DNA from: Epiperipatus broadwayi
Lineage: Eukaryota; Onychophora; Udeonychophora; Euonychophora; Peripatidae
Reading direction: 5' to 3'
DNA: 64,000 nt
Assembly: GCA_028023455.1 (NCBI GenBank)
Contig: JAQFVV010012395.1
Span: 6,510,001 to 6,574,000, forward strand
Position numbers and translations under genes: made by a program. The first letter of the stretch is position 1. Each line of letters opens with the position of its first letter. Shown piece after piece: positions 32,681 through 46,135 of the stretch. The notes beneath the pieces are model-generated. The model was given only the letters and a program-made list of their open reading frames with translations, ran no database searches and was not told the origin of the DNA.

Positions 32681-35600
32681 TTATTTTTTTTACATTAAGA
32701 CATAATAAAAATATTACAGAACTAATCAATCAGAATTGATGCATGAATCGTAGGTTAGGTTGCCACATATTTAAATTAAAAAAAACTATATATATTAATA
32801 ATAAATAAAAAACACATACCATTACTCAAATAGACAACCAATGTATAACTAATGTATGATTAGTGCATTCTCCTCTTTTTTTATATATACATATCTTTCC
32901 CACTATATATCATCCCTACTTCATCTAAAACTCAAAGCTTACTATATTAACTAGAACATTTCTTTTTTCTCGATTCTAACCCCACCTATAGTAAACTTGA
33001 GCTTTGTGTGTTTATCAAATAGTAATGAAATTTAATCTTTTAGTCCCTGGCTTTTCTTTATCGAAGAAGTCTTAGAATACAAAACTGGAATCAATGCAAT
33101 TATGCACCTGGCAGCCAGTTTTATTCTTTTTATTATAGGATTTGTAGCTAGAAATTCACAATATACTTTTTGATATAAGCTTTAAAATTAAATGATATTG
33201 TTGGTATAAACATTCATACTCAATAAACAATTATTGATATGGTGTTAAATCTATACAAGAATATTAGCTTGAATTCAAAATATTTTTATTATTTCAAATT
33301 ATTACTTTGATAGCCATGTTCTAGATCTAAATTTATTGATGAAAGCAAAAACCAGAAAGTGACTGGGGATAAAAAATAAAATCTAACTCAATCTCTGGTA
33401 CCTTCCATAATTCGAATTTACAATAATGGCACTAGAATAGAGAAATGCTCTTGTATTTGCATATATAGACTTAATTTATAAACACTGTATCTTACAACCA
33501 AAATTTTTCCAAATAAAAATCTTTCAATATGGACACAAATGGTCTTAATTTTTATTTGATCAGAAATTAAAATAACTGTGAAATATAACTACCAAAGTTT
33601 CTGAGTTTGTCACAAGAGTTATTTTGATTTTATTTAACAACTTACTATCCATTTGCACAGCCTAATATCTCAATAAATTATTTTCGTTGCTGCACTTCAT
33701 TTCAAACACGTGATTGTAAATATTGGGAGAAAATATTTAAATGATTTCTAATATACATTTTGATCAGAATGGGACATCAGTTAAGCTTGGGCATTCAATA
33801 ATGTGATTACTATGAAGAATTTGGAGTGATGAAAAGAATATTAAGAGCTATCCACACATTCCAATATATTTAATGGTACATTTGAAGAGAAATGTGTTAA
33901 AAATAATTTATAGATATACGTGGGAGTGCGTGTAATTTTATATTAATTATTGGCTTTTATAATAAATAACTGAGAAGGGGTTAACAGTTATTTATTGTAT
34001 GTTTTCATTTGTGATGTCTATAAAAAAGAGAGATAAATAAAGTTAAAGAGTCATCAGAGAGCAATGCTAAAAATTCAGTTTATTTTGTTAATTTAAAGTT
34101 TAATATTTATATTACATTTTCTATAAGTCTAAGTTTCTTTTCACAACTGTTACAATAAAGAAGTAAAAAAATATATTCTATCTTGTATTGTAAAACTGCC
34201 ACTCTTTCATTATATAGCTGTAATATTCCAATCAACTGTTGCATTCATTACTTTAATTTTATATGCCAGCAGATATGGTATTTACTTTATGGCCCTGATT
34301 TGCGGTGAGTCAATGTTATCATCTAACAAATTATGCAATACATCTGCTGATTCCTTCGGTTTACTGCACTACAAATAGAGCAGCCTTTTGATACTATTCA
34401 AGTGACATCTATTATAATCTTGAGCCATCAGTAGTTAGTAGATGATGTCTAATTTATTGACTATGATTTGTAGAACTGTTTTCTGAAGATGGGGATTAGA
34501 ATTTAAAGCTAAAACTAATACACTTATGCATTTCACAGCTACCTTTAATAGCTTTTTTATTATCAAGATATCCTAAAGTTTTGAACTCAACCCAATCTGC
34601 TTGGGTATTTATAAGTCATTTTACTAATTTGATTTCTAAGAATGTGACCTTTTTCTTGGCTAGGAATGTCAATATCAATACAGTATTATTCAATTCTTTT
34701 GGCTAAGTTATAGTATAAGAAATGATTGTCTTTCTGCTGATCTTGTGTTAGTACTAACATTCTTAGCTGATGAAACAATATAGCTACAATTAAAATAAAA
34801 CTAAGATTATGAATGTCAGATCTATATAACTATACAATGTTTTAGGTTCAAAAGCATTTTTTTATTAAATTTCATCTATTAGTTTAGGTTCAAAGCCAGT
34901 ATTTTTAAAATTTCACCTATTAATTAATAATTAAAAAAGAGAGAAGTTAAAGATAGCTTTGAATTCTAAGTACTCATTCTTAAAATTAAAAGCCATAAAC
35001 GAATCTGAAAATCAATAAATTGCAACAATATCGGTCAATCTCCGAGTATTGAAATTTATAACAGATGGTACTAAATTAGTATTAAGAGAGAGAGAGAAAA
35101 AAAACTCTGATTTTGTTTATCTAATAAATTACACGATCCCTGCAAAAATAGAAGTTGTAAATCATATCTTGGCTCAGCAGTCATGTGACTGATGCCTGTC
35201 TTATTAGTATAATTACTTCATTACCTTAATCTCGGCTCTTGATTTATAATTAAAACATCAAAGTTCACTGAATTATTTCTGATTATAGAAAAAGTTACAA
35301 ATCTTCACGACTTACCGACTTACCTATAATGTGGATCAGATGTCATACATATATATATTCAATAAAATGTGTTGGATAACAAGTTATTTAGGTTTTGATT
35401 TCTATTATAATTATGTAATACTTCTCTCCATATACTAGGCAGAATAATTACACTAGAACTCAAGGCAATCTTAAAAACCATATCTGACTTTTAAAAATTG
35501 ACATGGTGCATTTGATTTGAGCTTGATTTTAAGACTGTTTTCGCAGTTAAATCTTTCCTCTTTTATGATAAAGATTGCTTTCCAGCTGATGATCTGAGTC

Positions 35601-35816
35601 ACTGTACTTAGATTTATAGTTCACGGATGCATGCTCTTATTGTTAACTTATGTAATATTTTAATTTTTTTTGAAGATGTTCGGGCTATTATATATTAATT
35701 AAAGCACTGTGCTATTGTTAACATTACATCTTCAATTCATAGGTCTGATCTAGGAAAATTAAAGTACAAGTATATTCTTATTTTTCTTTTTTATTTTCTT
35801 TGCATTTCTTCATATA
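32681..35816. other. AT-rich DNA, no supported gene
   Basis: No long frame, RNA gene or delimited repeat. (AG)n at about 35085-35098. Confidence 0.4.
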
Positions 35817-36091
35817 TTCATATACATTGCTTATAACTCTCCTCATATATACTTTAATGCAAATTTTTTTTAATGATTATTTTCCTGACAGTTTCGACTA
35901 TCCTGCAGTCTTCATCAGAGCAATCTTAATCTTCTCTACCTTTTTTTAAAAATAAAAGGTAGAGGAAGATTAAGATCACTCTGATGAAGACTGCAGGACA
36001 GCCGAAACTGTCAGGAAAATAAAGAACTTATTAAAAAAAAATTTGCATTGAAGTGTATATGAGGGGAGTTATTATAAGCAATATATATGAA
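35817..36091. mobile_element. Long hairpin (foldback) with hammerhead-like motif in both arms
   Basis: Left arm (about 35817-35942) and right arm (about 35956-36091) are inverted copies, including small indels, separated by about 13 bases, so the whole region can fold into one hairpin of about 130 bp. Each arm carries CTGATGAAGACTGCAGGA followed by TAGTCGAAACTGTC (right arm + strand at 35981-36012; left arm minus strand at 35918-35887). CTGATGA...GAAAC...GTC is the order of the hammerhead ribozyme core, with a GACT/AGTC stem II in the left-arm version. One extra A after CTGATGA and a weak stem I count against activity. There is no coding sequence. Confidence 0.75.
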
Positions 36092-37983
36092 AATTAAGTA
36101 GGTAAGAATTTGCTGATATATCAGTAAATGATAGCAATAGCAAAAAGTTGTCATATCTGAAACAAGTTTTTGATGAATTGCTGCAGTAATATATCATCTT
36201 TTCTGTCAGAAATTATACTTAAAGCTGCCCTGAATAGAAGTTAAATTGCAAATGGTACAATTCTTTGATAAGGTAGTAAGGATTAATCAAGAATTTGTTG
36301 GTAATTCATGGAAGAACAATTATCAGATGCAACATAATGCATATGATAACTCTTTGAAGTATTTGTTTTGCATTTATTAAAATATTTAATCAGATTCTCA
36401 AAGTAGATGAACCAAAATTATTTGTGCAAATGTGTCAGTAAGATAATAAAACCAATTACTCTAGGTTTTAATAGGTTTATAAATGTAGAATCCTTAAGAT
36501 AACAATTAACCTGATTCTTAACAATGATATCATCTTTATGGTCTGATATATTTATATAGTTGCAATCTTTAGTGTCTATATAAATATATCACCTTTATTG
36601 TTAATGAAGGTTGCCTTGACTACAGGATAAAATTGTTGATAGCTTAAGGATTGATTGTTATTAAAATGTGTCAATATTTTTGATATTTGGACTTGTAGCA
36701 ATGCTACCAATATTCATCTCTAGAAATTGACAGTATCGATCTATTTTACATCACTTTACTCATAAACCATCCATTTAAAAAAGATTAATCAATGAATTTT
36801 AGATAGTGGTAGCTAACTGATACTCAGATTAACTTTTGGCTATAGGTTTTCCTCAAGATTTGCTTTGTAGTCATCCAGCTATTATTTTTAGTGCTTATTT
36901 TGCTATCAAATTTAGCACTATATAAGTTGGTCTCTATTATTTATTCATTTACATGAGTGGCCTGAAAAGAGTGATGTGGATTGCTGCAATGTAAGAAAAA
37001 TAATGTTGCTCGTTATTGAATCAAAAGTCCAAATGAGAGCATTTTTGAACCCTAAATGATGATGAACCCAGATTTCCATGATCATTTTCTACTTTGTGGC
37101 CCCCCTCCCCTTTTGATAAAAGATGTAGAATTTCATTATGCCCATTCAAAGGATCACTTACTGTCTACATAATGTATACTGAATGAATCAACAATGTTCA
37201 TTAATATTTGAAATGATAGTTTTTATAATTCTATTAAAAGAAAGTTCAAAGCATGCCGACATCCAAATAATTAAAAGATTATGAAAGTGACAGAAAAACT
37301 GTTTGCGATGAAATTTAATTTAGATATATGTTAAATTCTTTTTCAAAATCTGATTTATTTTAAAAGTGATTAAGCCAATGACAGATTTGATATTTGTAGT
37401 GTGTCATTTTTGGATTACCATTAGCATAATTTGACCAAATAATTCATATTCAGAGATTCTAGGCTTTAGAGTCTAATCTCTCGAGACATAATTTAGATGA
37501 TTATAAAAAGAACAAAATTCACAAAATGGATATAGCATTAGAAATGATGATTGAAATAGTTTATACTTTGCTTGAAATGCAAAATTATACCAGATAGAGA
37601 ATGTGCCATGTGATCTAAAATTTAGAATATATATTGACAAAGTATGACTTTGATAAAAAAAAAAGAAAATGGTCAAGAATTTCATCTGAATTGTGAGTGC
37701 ATGCAGGTGTAACATAACCTTCAGTTCAAAACTCTAGTTTTCATATAAAATGACAAAAATCAAAAACAAGATTATGAAATAATGGACATTATCATCAGTT
37801 CTTCAAAATGGTTTAAATTGAATGGAAAAACTGAAAGGAGTGGACAAAAAAAAATTATTGGGCATTGTTAAAATAGAAAAAAAAAACCCTTTAAGATTAC
37901 CAAATTCAGGACTAGAATGTATCATTAGAGTTAAACATTATTGCTCGTAATTCCTTTGGTTGAGAATGTTAAAGTTTCATCAC
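36092..37983. other. AT-rich DNA, nothing recognised
   Basis: Short frames only, none resembling a known family. Confidence 0.4.
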
Positions 37984-38359
37984 TGGAAAATCTGCATATA
38001 TAATTTAATATAAATAAAATATAATTATCGGTAGATGTGCAAAAATTATTTTCACTCATAATTACTCCCTAAAATCCCTCTGGAAAACTAATAAAGAGAG
38101 GACTGCAAATAAAATATATTACATGCATATGTAAATTAAAGCATTAGAAAAAACTGATATAAGTACATGTGAGCTACTCCAGTGCAGAAATGAGACTAAA
38201 TGTGTTGGAGTCATTTAATGGCGCTAAGGTAGAAGCAGCACTCTAAAGTGGGACAAAATAGTTCTGAACAAAGCGCAAAACTTTAGAACACTATTAGATC
38301 ATGTGAAGAAATTAATAACAGTTATTCTTATTATTTGTTATATTGTGAAGTTAAATTCA
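37984..38359 (+). repeat. Gypsy-1 5' LTR
   Basis: About 376 bp, TG...CA ends. It shares with the 3' LTR ATCGGTAGATG, TATTTTCACTCATAATTA, GCATTAGAAAAAACTGATAT, GAGTCATTTAATGG and TTCTGAACAAA, in the same order. Confidence 0.85.
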
Positions 38360-38409
38360 CAATGCTACATGAATTTGATATATAACTTTGGCTCATGGAC
38401 ATCTGAAGG

Positions 38410-39060
38410 TTGTCTCATGGACATCTGAAGGTGTCTATCCTCCTTTATTTTGCAGGCCCAGACATTATACAGCTTGCAAATAAATTAACTGACCCTAAAC
38501 ATCCAGAGGAACTTCCATATAAAGAAGTTATAGAAGTATTAAATGAATATTTTGCCCCAAGAATATCTAAGTGGCATCTGAGATTGAGAAACTGTAAACA
38601 ATTAAAACAAGAAAAATACATAGATTATGATCTTGCCTTAAGAAAGTTATCTAAATATTGCAAGTTCGGACCAGAAATAAATGACTCTTTACTGCAACAA
38701 TTTTTATATGATGTGGCAGATGAAAGTTTTAGAAAAATCCTGTTGAGTGATCCTAATTTAAATTATAAACTCATGATGGACAAGTGTGCTGCCTAAAAAA
38801 CTATGTTAAATAACGCCTTTAAGTATGGATTGCCTCAATAGTTAAAACAAATTTCCATCACTAAAAAAAAAATTAAAGAAACTTCCCCGATTCCCCGAGA
38901 GAACAAAAATGCTATTGCTGCAGGAAGTTCAGACATTTAAAAATTAACTACAAGCACAAAGATCAAATTTGTGGAAATTGTGAATCTAAATTTAGGACAT
39001 TTAGCAGCTGTCATTTCAAAGATCATGGAGCTACTACTAAAAAGAAGACAAACTACAAAT
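38410..39060 (+). pseudogene. Gypsy-1 gag
   Basis: An open stretch of 128 codons at 38410-38796 is the capsid part: IIQLANKLTDPKHPEELPYK, EVLNEYFAPR, ISKWHLRLRNCKQLKQEKYI, and FRKILLSDPNLNYKLMMDKC, as in the gag fold of Ty3 elements. Gag assembles the intracellular particle around element RNA. After a stop the nucleocapsid continues with a degenerate double zinc knuckle: CYCCRKFRHLKINYKH (about 38911-38958), then CGNCESK (about 38973-38993). The usual GH pair is RH in the first knuckle. The 5' start is unclear because the normal initiator is not obvious. Confidence 0.75.
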
Positions 39061-39119
39061 CTTGGGAAGAGATGGAGCGTAAGAAAACAAATATAAAAAC
39101 ATTAAATAATAGCAAAATG

Positions 39120-41960
39120 GACCACATATTATTAGGTTTGAATATCTGCAATAAACAAATAATGATAGAAGTTGACAGTGGAGCTGGATTGTTGCTGGTG
39201 TAGCATAAAAAATGGATTAAAATTAGTGAAAAAAAATCATAAAGAAAAACGTGCTACAAAAGTCTTGTTGATGACCGACATTAATGGAAAAGTTGTAATC
39301 CCTGTAAAGCTGAATTTGAGGTGAAGGTTTCTTATGTTGCATATGGTAAATAAAGATTTTAGTCCACTGCTAGGAATAAACTGATTTGGACCTCTGAGTA
39401 TAAACATATTAAAAACAGTCCAAGTGGAAACTATTATGAAAAAGAGATATGCAGAATTATTTAAATCCAGATCAGCTGAACTAAGAATTAGATCAGTAAA
39501 TCATGAATTGATGAAAGATCATAACAGATTGTATGTAAGCCTATCAAAATACCATTTGGCTTGAAAGATAAAGTTGAAAAAACATTGAGTGAGTTACACT
39601 CGAGTTTTAAACACTCACTGAAGATTCCGGCTGGGCCACACTCAGTAATTATTATTATAAAGCCAGATGGGAGTTGGTGATTGTGTGGAGATTATAGTTA
39701 TTCTAAATAAATTCATAAACAAAGAGTCATATTCCATTCCAAGCATATGTGAAGTATTAGCACTATTACAGAAAGCTAATTATTTTACAAAAATAGATTT
39801 AAAAGCTATTTTCCATCAGATACTAATAATAGAGGAAAGAGCAGAACTGTTAATCTTAACTATTTATAAGACAATACAAATGTAATAAATTACCTTATAT
39901 TTTTGTTGCACCAATTTTCCAGGCAAAAATAGATATGCTGTTTAAAGCTGTGGTCAGTGTAGTTCACTACCTAGACGACATCTTGATTATTACAATAATG
40001 GAGGGAGAATTAGAAAAGCGAGTGGACACAGTCTGTTCAAAATCAGAAAGTGGAAAAGCCAAAGTAAATGCTAATAAATGTATATGGTCTATGAAAGAAA
40101 TTTCTTGGACATATAATAAATGCCAATACCCAGACCCTGACAAAGTAAAAGCAATAAAAATTTCCAAGAAGCCTAAAAATGTAAAAGAACTGCAAGTGTC
40201 CCTAGGGCTTCTGAACTTTTATGAAAGTTTCATGAAGGAAAAAATCACAGTTTATTGCCATTGTACCAACTTAGAAACACTGGACTTGGACCAGCAATCA
40301 TGACAAGACTTTTTAAGAATGCTAAGGACTTGTTAACTTCTGCAAAATTATTGATATATTTCCACAATGATCTAGAAGTGGTAATACCAACTGATGCATC
40401 TGAAGTTGGTAATGGAGCTGTTATGTCTCACCCATGTTATGGAGGTGAACATCCATCCGATCGCCTATGCTTCTAGAGTTTTGATTTTAGTGGAAAAAAA
40501 TTATAGTCTAGATAAGGAAGCAGCCATTGCTTTCACAATCAAGTACATTTATAGGTAAAAATTTCAAATTTGCATGAACCAGTACCCCCTAATTTGTATT
40601 CTTGCACAGAAAAAAAAATTCTAGAACATGTGAGCCAGCAAATGCTATATTGGGTTAATATTCTATCCAGTTATGATTATAATTTAGTTTCTAAAGCGGG
40701 AAAAGAAATTGACCATGTAGATGCTCTATCCCAATTACCCGACAATAAAGAAAAAGAATATGTAATAAAAGAAATAAATTACATAGATCTGATAAACTTG
40801 AAGGTATAAACAGCACCATTATAGCCGATTGGACCAGGCATGATAAGGGATGCCCAATTTTATGAAATGGATTAAATTTGGCTGGTCGAAGATGCATTTA
40901 ATAAATCAATTTGGAACTTGCAAGATAGATTTTATAGTTTGTAATAAATGTGGGCTGGCTACTGATCATATGCTCATTCCTCCCAAAGGTAGAACTCTTG
41001 TATTGAATCTATTACATCATGGCTATCCTGAAATTGTCAGGATGAAAGCATTAGCTCGATCATATGTATGGTGGTCAAACTCAATCAATAATGAGCACAT
41101 GAAAGAAATGTACTCTAATTGTCAATAAACTGCTAAATTGTCAGTCAAACAATTTAAACTGTGAGAAAAGACTAAGACTCATTGGATTAGTATTCATCTA
41201 GACCATGCTGGCCCAGCGACTGGACATATTATATTAATATTAGTAGATTCTTATTCACAATGAACTAAATATAAGTTAGTAAAGAGTACAAATGCTGAAT
41301 GCACAATAACAGCATTGAATAAAATATTTACTATGCATAAATTCTCAAATTATGGATAGATAATGGTACAGGTTTCACATCGTAAAAGTTTAGAGTATTT
41401 GCAAAAAAAGGAATTAAACATATGCAATATTTTAAAAATGTGTTGGAAAAAAATGAAAATAAAAAGTATGTCTTTAGCTTTAGTAGAAGCATTGTATAAT
41501 CAGCATTTTAAACCTAACTCTACAACAAGTAAGACGTCTGCAGTTATGTGTGTGTCACTCTTTCCACATTCACTTAACTAAACTATTATCCACTGCTAAT
41601 AAAAGAAAGAGAAATCAAAATTTTATAAAGTTCTTGGCAGGTGAAAATGTATGGATATAAGATATCCTAAAATGTAAATGGATACCTGGTGTAGTAATGG
41701 AAGAGTTGTCAATGCAAGTACAGAAGAGGAGAAAGTTAAAAACTTATTAATCACCTTTGCCATCATGTTTGAAGATAAAGTAGTCAAAAGATACATTATT
41801 GAATAATCCAGATAGTGATCTAGATTTAGAAGTATTGACACAAAATAAAGAGGCGCATGTATATAAACAAGATTTATTCCAATACATGAAATCGAGAGAA
41901 TAACTCCTAGAACCCCACATATTTATCGACAACTTGTTAAATTTAAAGATTACATCTTCC
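39120..41960 (+). pseudogene. Gypsy-1 pol (protease, RT, RNase H, integrase), broken
   Basis: Protease active site: MIEVDSGAG (about 39163-39190). Reverse transcriptase: PAGPHSVIIIIKPDG (about 39629-39671), KANYFTKIDLKAIFHQI (about 39772-39822, motif A Asp kept) and VVHYLDDILII (about 39958-39990, catalytic YLDD kept). KISKKPKNVKELQVSLGLLN with FY follows (about 40155-40220). RNase H: IPTDASEVGNGAVM (about 40385-40427), NYSLDKEAAIAF (about 40500-40535) and YDYNLVSKAGKEIDHVDAL (about 40672-40727). Integrase: NLLHHGYPEIVRMKALARSY (about 41008-41067), then C..C; core SIHLDHAGPATGHIILILVD (about 41191-41250, both first Asp residues), and DNGTG after a stop (about 41361). ALVEALYNQHF (about 41478-41510) and AGENVWI (about 41638-41660) are near the end. 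At least eight stops or shifts break it, although several catalytic residues survive. Confidence 0.85.
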
Positions 41961-41980
41961 AGTAAATCTGTGCTTTTCTA

Positions 41981-41996
41981 GGAGAGGGGAGAATGG
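41981..41996 (+). other. Gypsy-1 polypurine tract
   Basis: AGGAGAGGGGAGAATG is almost all purine and follows the end of integrase. This is where plus-strand DNA synthesis is primed, so the 3' LTR should start right after it; instead a Penelope fragment begins. Confidence 0.6.
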
Positions 41997-42671
41997 AACA
42001 AAAGATCAATAGACAAGATAATTAGTCATTTCAAAGACCTTGCTATTCTGATTGATAGGCTGAACAAAACCAGAATTTTGTTGCCATACATCAAAAACAT
42101 ACATACAAATTTACAAACAATTTTTTGCAAAGACTTTAGCATAAGTTACAGATCATCCCTTAATTTCAATAGATGTATCAATAATACCAAAGATAAACTA
42201 TCTCCAATATATACCCAGAAGACCATATATAAAATAGTTGGCCCAGAAAACAATTGTCATGCCTCATATTATGGGAGACCAAAGTATCTGTCCATACAAG
42301 GTTGCTACAACATAAATTAGCGTACAATAAAGCGCTCACGGATCCTTCCCACTTTTCCATCTTTGCGCAGCACAAAGCCACTACGGGCCACTTGTGTATA
42401 CCGGACAATCCGCAAGTGATGTACAGTGAGCGATGCGAAATGAGAAAAATTAGAGATCTATTTCATTAATTTAGATGCAAACTTGTTGAATAAGAGACAC
42501 ATTTTATGCAATCTTGAAGAAATGGCAGACCTGATTTGAATAATTTTGCATCTGTTGAATCAAATAAATAAATGAACATCAGTATTAGAACTATCTATCT
42601 ATAGCTTTGAAAATGAAGGCACCCTTCCTTTGAAATCGCCAAGTATAGAAATAAATATATAGGAGTTTTAG
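41997..42671 (+). mobile_element. Penelope-like fragment (copy 2) nested in Gypsy-1
   Basis: Between the purine tract and the 3' LTR lies a 5'-truncated Penelope-like 3' end. IDKIISHFKDLAILIDRL (about 42009-42062) is the end of the reverse transcriptase and ILLPYIKNIHTNLQ (about 42077-42118) the conserved linker. IYKIVGPENNCHASYYG (about 42228-42276) is the GIY...YIG pair, followed after a shift by VHTRLLQHKLAYNKALT (about 42292-42340), H---GH-CIPDN and a KIRD helix to 42469. This parallels copy 1 at 27.4-28.2 kb. The remaining 200 bp is non-coding tail. The exact ends and any target duplication are uncertain; the same short AGGAG occurs at both borders. Confidence 0.75.
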
Positions 42672-43040
42672 TGTGGAGATATTACCGTAAAATATCTAAT
42701 CATTATATTATATATAAATATAGTATTTATCGGTAGATGCATATGAATTATTTTCACTCATAATTATTCCCAATAATCACTTTAGAAAGCCGAGTGCTGC
42801 ACATAAATATATTAAGAGCCATATATGTATTAGAGCATTAGAAAAAACTGATATAAGGATGTGTTACTCCTGCACAGAAATGAGACTGTTAGGAGTCATT
42901 TAATGGTGCTAAGGCAAAAGAAGCAGCATTCTAAGGTTGGACAAAATGGTTCTGAACAAAAACTTTAGAATTCTGTTAAGACTGTCTGAAGGTATTAATA
43001 GTGGTTATTCTTACTATTATTTGTTGTGAAATTAAACTCA
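42672..43040 (+). repeat. Gypsy-1 3' LTR
   Basis: About 369 bp, starts TGTGGAGATATTACC and ends TTAAACTCA. It aligns along its length with 37984-38359. Confidence 0.85.
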
Positions 43041-46025
43041 TAATGTTTAAATATTTTCTAGTTTAACATCTACCTTAAATAAATGCTAATAAACACTATT
43101 ACATACCCATTCTTCATATATTGTGTAAATTATTATTGCTGTATGACTAGTCTTTAGAGACCCTCAGAACATAGCAGTCACAAAACAATGAAACCTTTTG
43201 TGTTATTAGATGTCACAATTTACACAATATTTTGATGAGGATTAGAAATATTTTTGCAACATAGAATTATGCTTCATAAAAGTTTATACTAACTGGAATG
43301 TCGTAACGAAAGGTAATTTATTACATTGTTTAGCACAAGAAAAAAATGATCTTGTAAATTGTATAGTGCTTGACAAGTCTAAACAATATAAAGTTGAGTT
43401 AGCAAAGTTTTTTAGATGCGATTAAATGTAGTTAAGATAGTGGTTATGTAAAAAAAAAAAAAAAATTGGTCATCAGATATGAAAAAAGCAATCATTCAGT
43501 TACAATTTACTAACAATTATTGACATTAATAATAGAATTGTTTAAGAACTCTAACCATGATAAAGATCTCTGGATTGGATAGAAATGTATAAATATTACA
43601 AACTAAGGTCTGATAAAAGATCCAGATTATTAAGATTTATGAGAGTAAAAAGTAACATGGCATATTATTTATTTATTATATTGACAGTTTCTCAGAGATT
43701 ATATGATATTTGAAAATGATAGACAAGAACAATTCCATTCCAATGCCAAACTGAATTTTTTTTTCTCTTTCCACAATTGAAATAAATATAGAACTTCCTA
43801 GTTCTCAAATCTGCTACTCATTATAATTTTGTTGAAATATTTACATTTTTAAATCAAGTTCTAATAACTTATATTTCTGGAAATTAATTAAAGTTTACAG
43901 CAAGATAACAAACAAAAATGCTAGAATTTACTTTTTAAACTATTTGAGATGCGAACAATCTCACAATTTCTGTAGCTTAGCTATAATAATTGTCAGATTT
44001 CTTTAGACCAATCATCTTGCTTACAAACAATTCCCAGATGATTAAAATTTAGAAAAAGGGTATAAGCAAATAATTATAGATTTATAATTAAATACATTGA
44101 TAGCACTTAGAAAAATTATTGGGAAGGGTCTGCCATTATAAAGCATCCATTTACACAATATTGTTTTTTGAACATATTTGAAAATTTTCTCCATTTTGTA
44201 AACTTTACTGTACAAATTATACAATAAAAACAATTGCCCCCCCTCCCAAGTCGCTACATTTTCAGTAAGCTGGTTTAAAAACAGAATCAAAGAGTAGAAA
44301 AAACTGTAGAAATGGAACAAAAATTATAAAAATAATAACAAAAATTGAAAAATTTCATATTAAAATACAGGATTATGAAAGTTGAACAAAAATGAAGCTA
44401 TATTCTGGCTTTATGGTTTCATTACAAGACCACATGTGAACCAGGAAATTAAAGTAGTAATTCCTTCTACAAACTCCCGCCCACTGAACTTATCGTGGTA
44501 GTAGCCATGTTGATCTGGACATTTAAATTATTCAGAATGATTGGTAAAAGTGGACAATACACTACACCTTTGATGTGATTTCATTCATAGTAGTAAATTA
44601 GCATCTGGTCTAATAAACAAAAAGCTATTAGCTCATAAGCTAATTTGTGACAATATTACAAGATTCAGTGGTTATTCTATATTCTGTTAATATATATTTC
44701 TTGCTAAAAATGTAATCTAAATCATTTATAGTAAACATGATTATCATCAGTATTACTTATTTTCCAAAACATACCAAATCAGACCATTTGCAATTTTCTT
44801 GCTTGCTCGGCACCTCAAATATTCCAGTCATATTTTCTGTCTTATCCTAAATTTTTTTTCAGCTTCTATAATTCTTTCCAGTATATTTTTTCCTATTTTT
44901 TTTACGTAGTATGTGCCCAATTCATATCTTTTTTGAAAAAATATTTTTTTCATTTTTTCTTTTCAAAATTTCTAATCTTATTTCTCCAATTTACAATTTC
45001 CATTTTTTTTCATTCTATCAATTTTATCTTACTCTTGATTCTGCTCTACATAAATCTAAATATTAAGCAATATATATAACTTGCTTCTTTCTTTAGATCT
45101 AATAGTAATTTTATATTCAGATAAAACCGAAATGTTAATAATTATTGTTGCAACCATTTTTTCATTCTCTGGTTATTCTAGGCACCAAAATGAGAAAATC
45201 ATGTTACTTAGAATTAATATTAAAAGAATTATGCAAGTCAATAAAATTTGATTTGAGAAAAAGATTCTAAATCAAAAAATGATAAGCAACAATTAGATAT
45301 GGACAATTTAAGTAAGTATCAACAATATTACAGAGAACAGAAACAGTGAACTAAAATGATACAACTAAAGATTATATTTCTGAAATTACATGAAGAATGA
45401 TTCTTGATATTAAAATGTATAATAAATGGATGAAAAGACTATTATATGAATTAAAGAACAATAGATAGCATTAGCTTTGAGGCAGATGCAAGCTTTTTAA
45501 TGAGAATCTACTCCATTCATTCCAATTTCTAAATAAATTTGTTTATCTGTTTCTGATTCTCAGATTAAGATTAAAATATTTATCTTATAAGTTCAGTAAC
45601 GAAAAAGAAGAGATTTTCTCCTACAGAGTCTAATGGTTTGAAAATAAACTATTTCAGACAAGTATTTCTAGAATAATTTTTATTCAAATATTAGAAAAAT
45701 AATAAGTTCCTTTACAAAGATTAATTATGAATTAACTTGTTCATTCATTTCCGTTTCCAATTTGTTTTTCAAAGTGAACATTCATCCAATTGTTTACACA
45801 AATTTGAGATTCGCTAGGATGCTGCAACTTGGGTCAAAGGTCCTTCCAAATATTCAGCAAGGGCTTTAGCCTAAAAAATAAAATACTAAACAATGAGAAA
45901 AATTATTTTTTAAAAAATATTTATAAAAAAGTTTTACATATATGTATACAGTAAATATATATCTTTTTAAGTAATATATATACTAAATGTATAAGCAAGA
46001 TTAAAAAAAAAGTTTTTCAGCACCA
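43041..46025. other. AT-rich DNA, no supported gene
   Basis: Short frames only. A C run (CCCCCCCTCCC) near 44238 and poly-A near 43450-43465. Confidence 0.4.
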
Positions 46026-46030
46026 AACCA

Positions 46031-46050
46031 TGTGATGTGATGTGATGTAT
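46031..46050 (-). repeat. LINE 3' tail, pentanucleotide repeat
   Basis: TGTGATGTGATGTGATGTAT on the + strand; on the element's strand this is a CATCA-type tail that ends the copy. Confidence 0.75.
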
Positions 46051-46135
46051 TTGGCTTCTCCTTAAACGAAGTCAAGAATATCTCAGCAATTATGCCCAGA
46101 TAAACCTGTTAGCCATTTTATTCTCCATTCCCCAC

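Larger units (their letters stand above)
37984..43040 (+). mobile_element. Ty3/Gypsy retrotransposon (Gypsy-1) with both LTRs
   Basis: An element of about 5.06 kb, or about 4.4 kb without the nested Penelope fragment. It has two related LTRs (37984-38359 and 42672-43040), gag, protease, reverse transcriptase, RNase H and integrase in Ty3/Gypsy order, and a purine tract before the 3' end. LTR divergence is easily visible, so it is an old insertion. The five bases flanking the two ends do not match, so the target duplication is lost or the ends are misplaced by a few bases. Confidence 0.9.
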
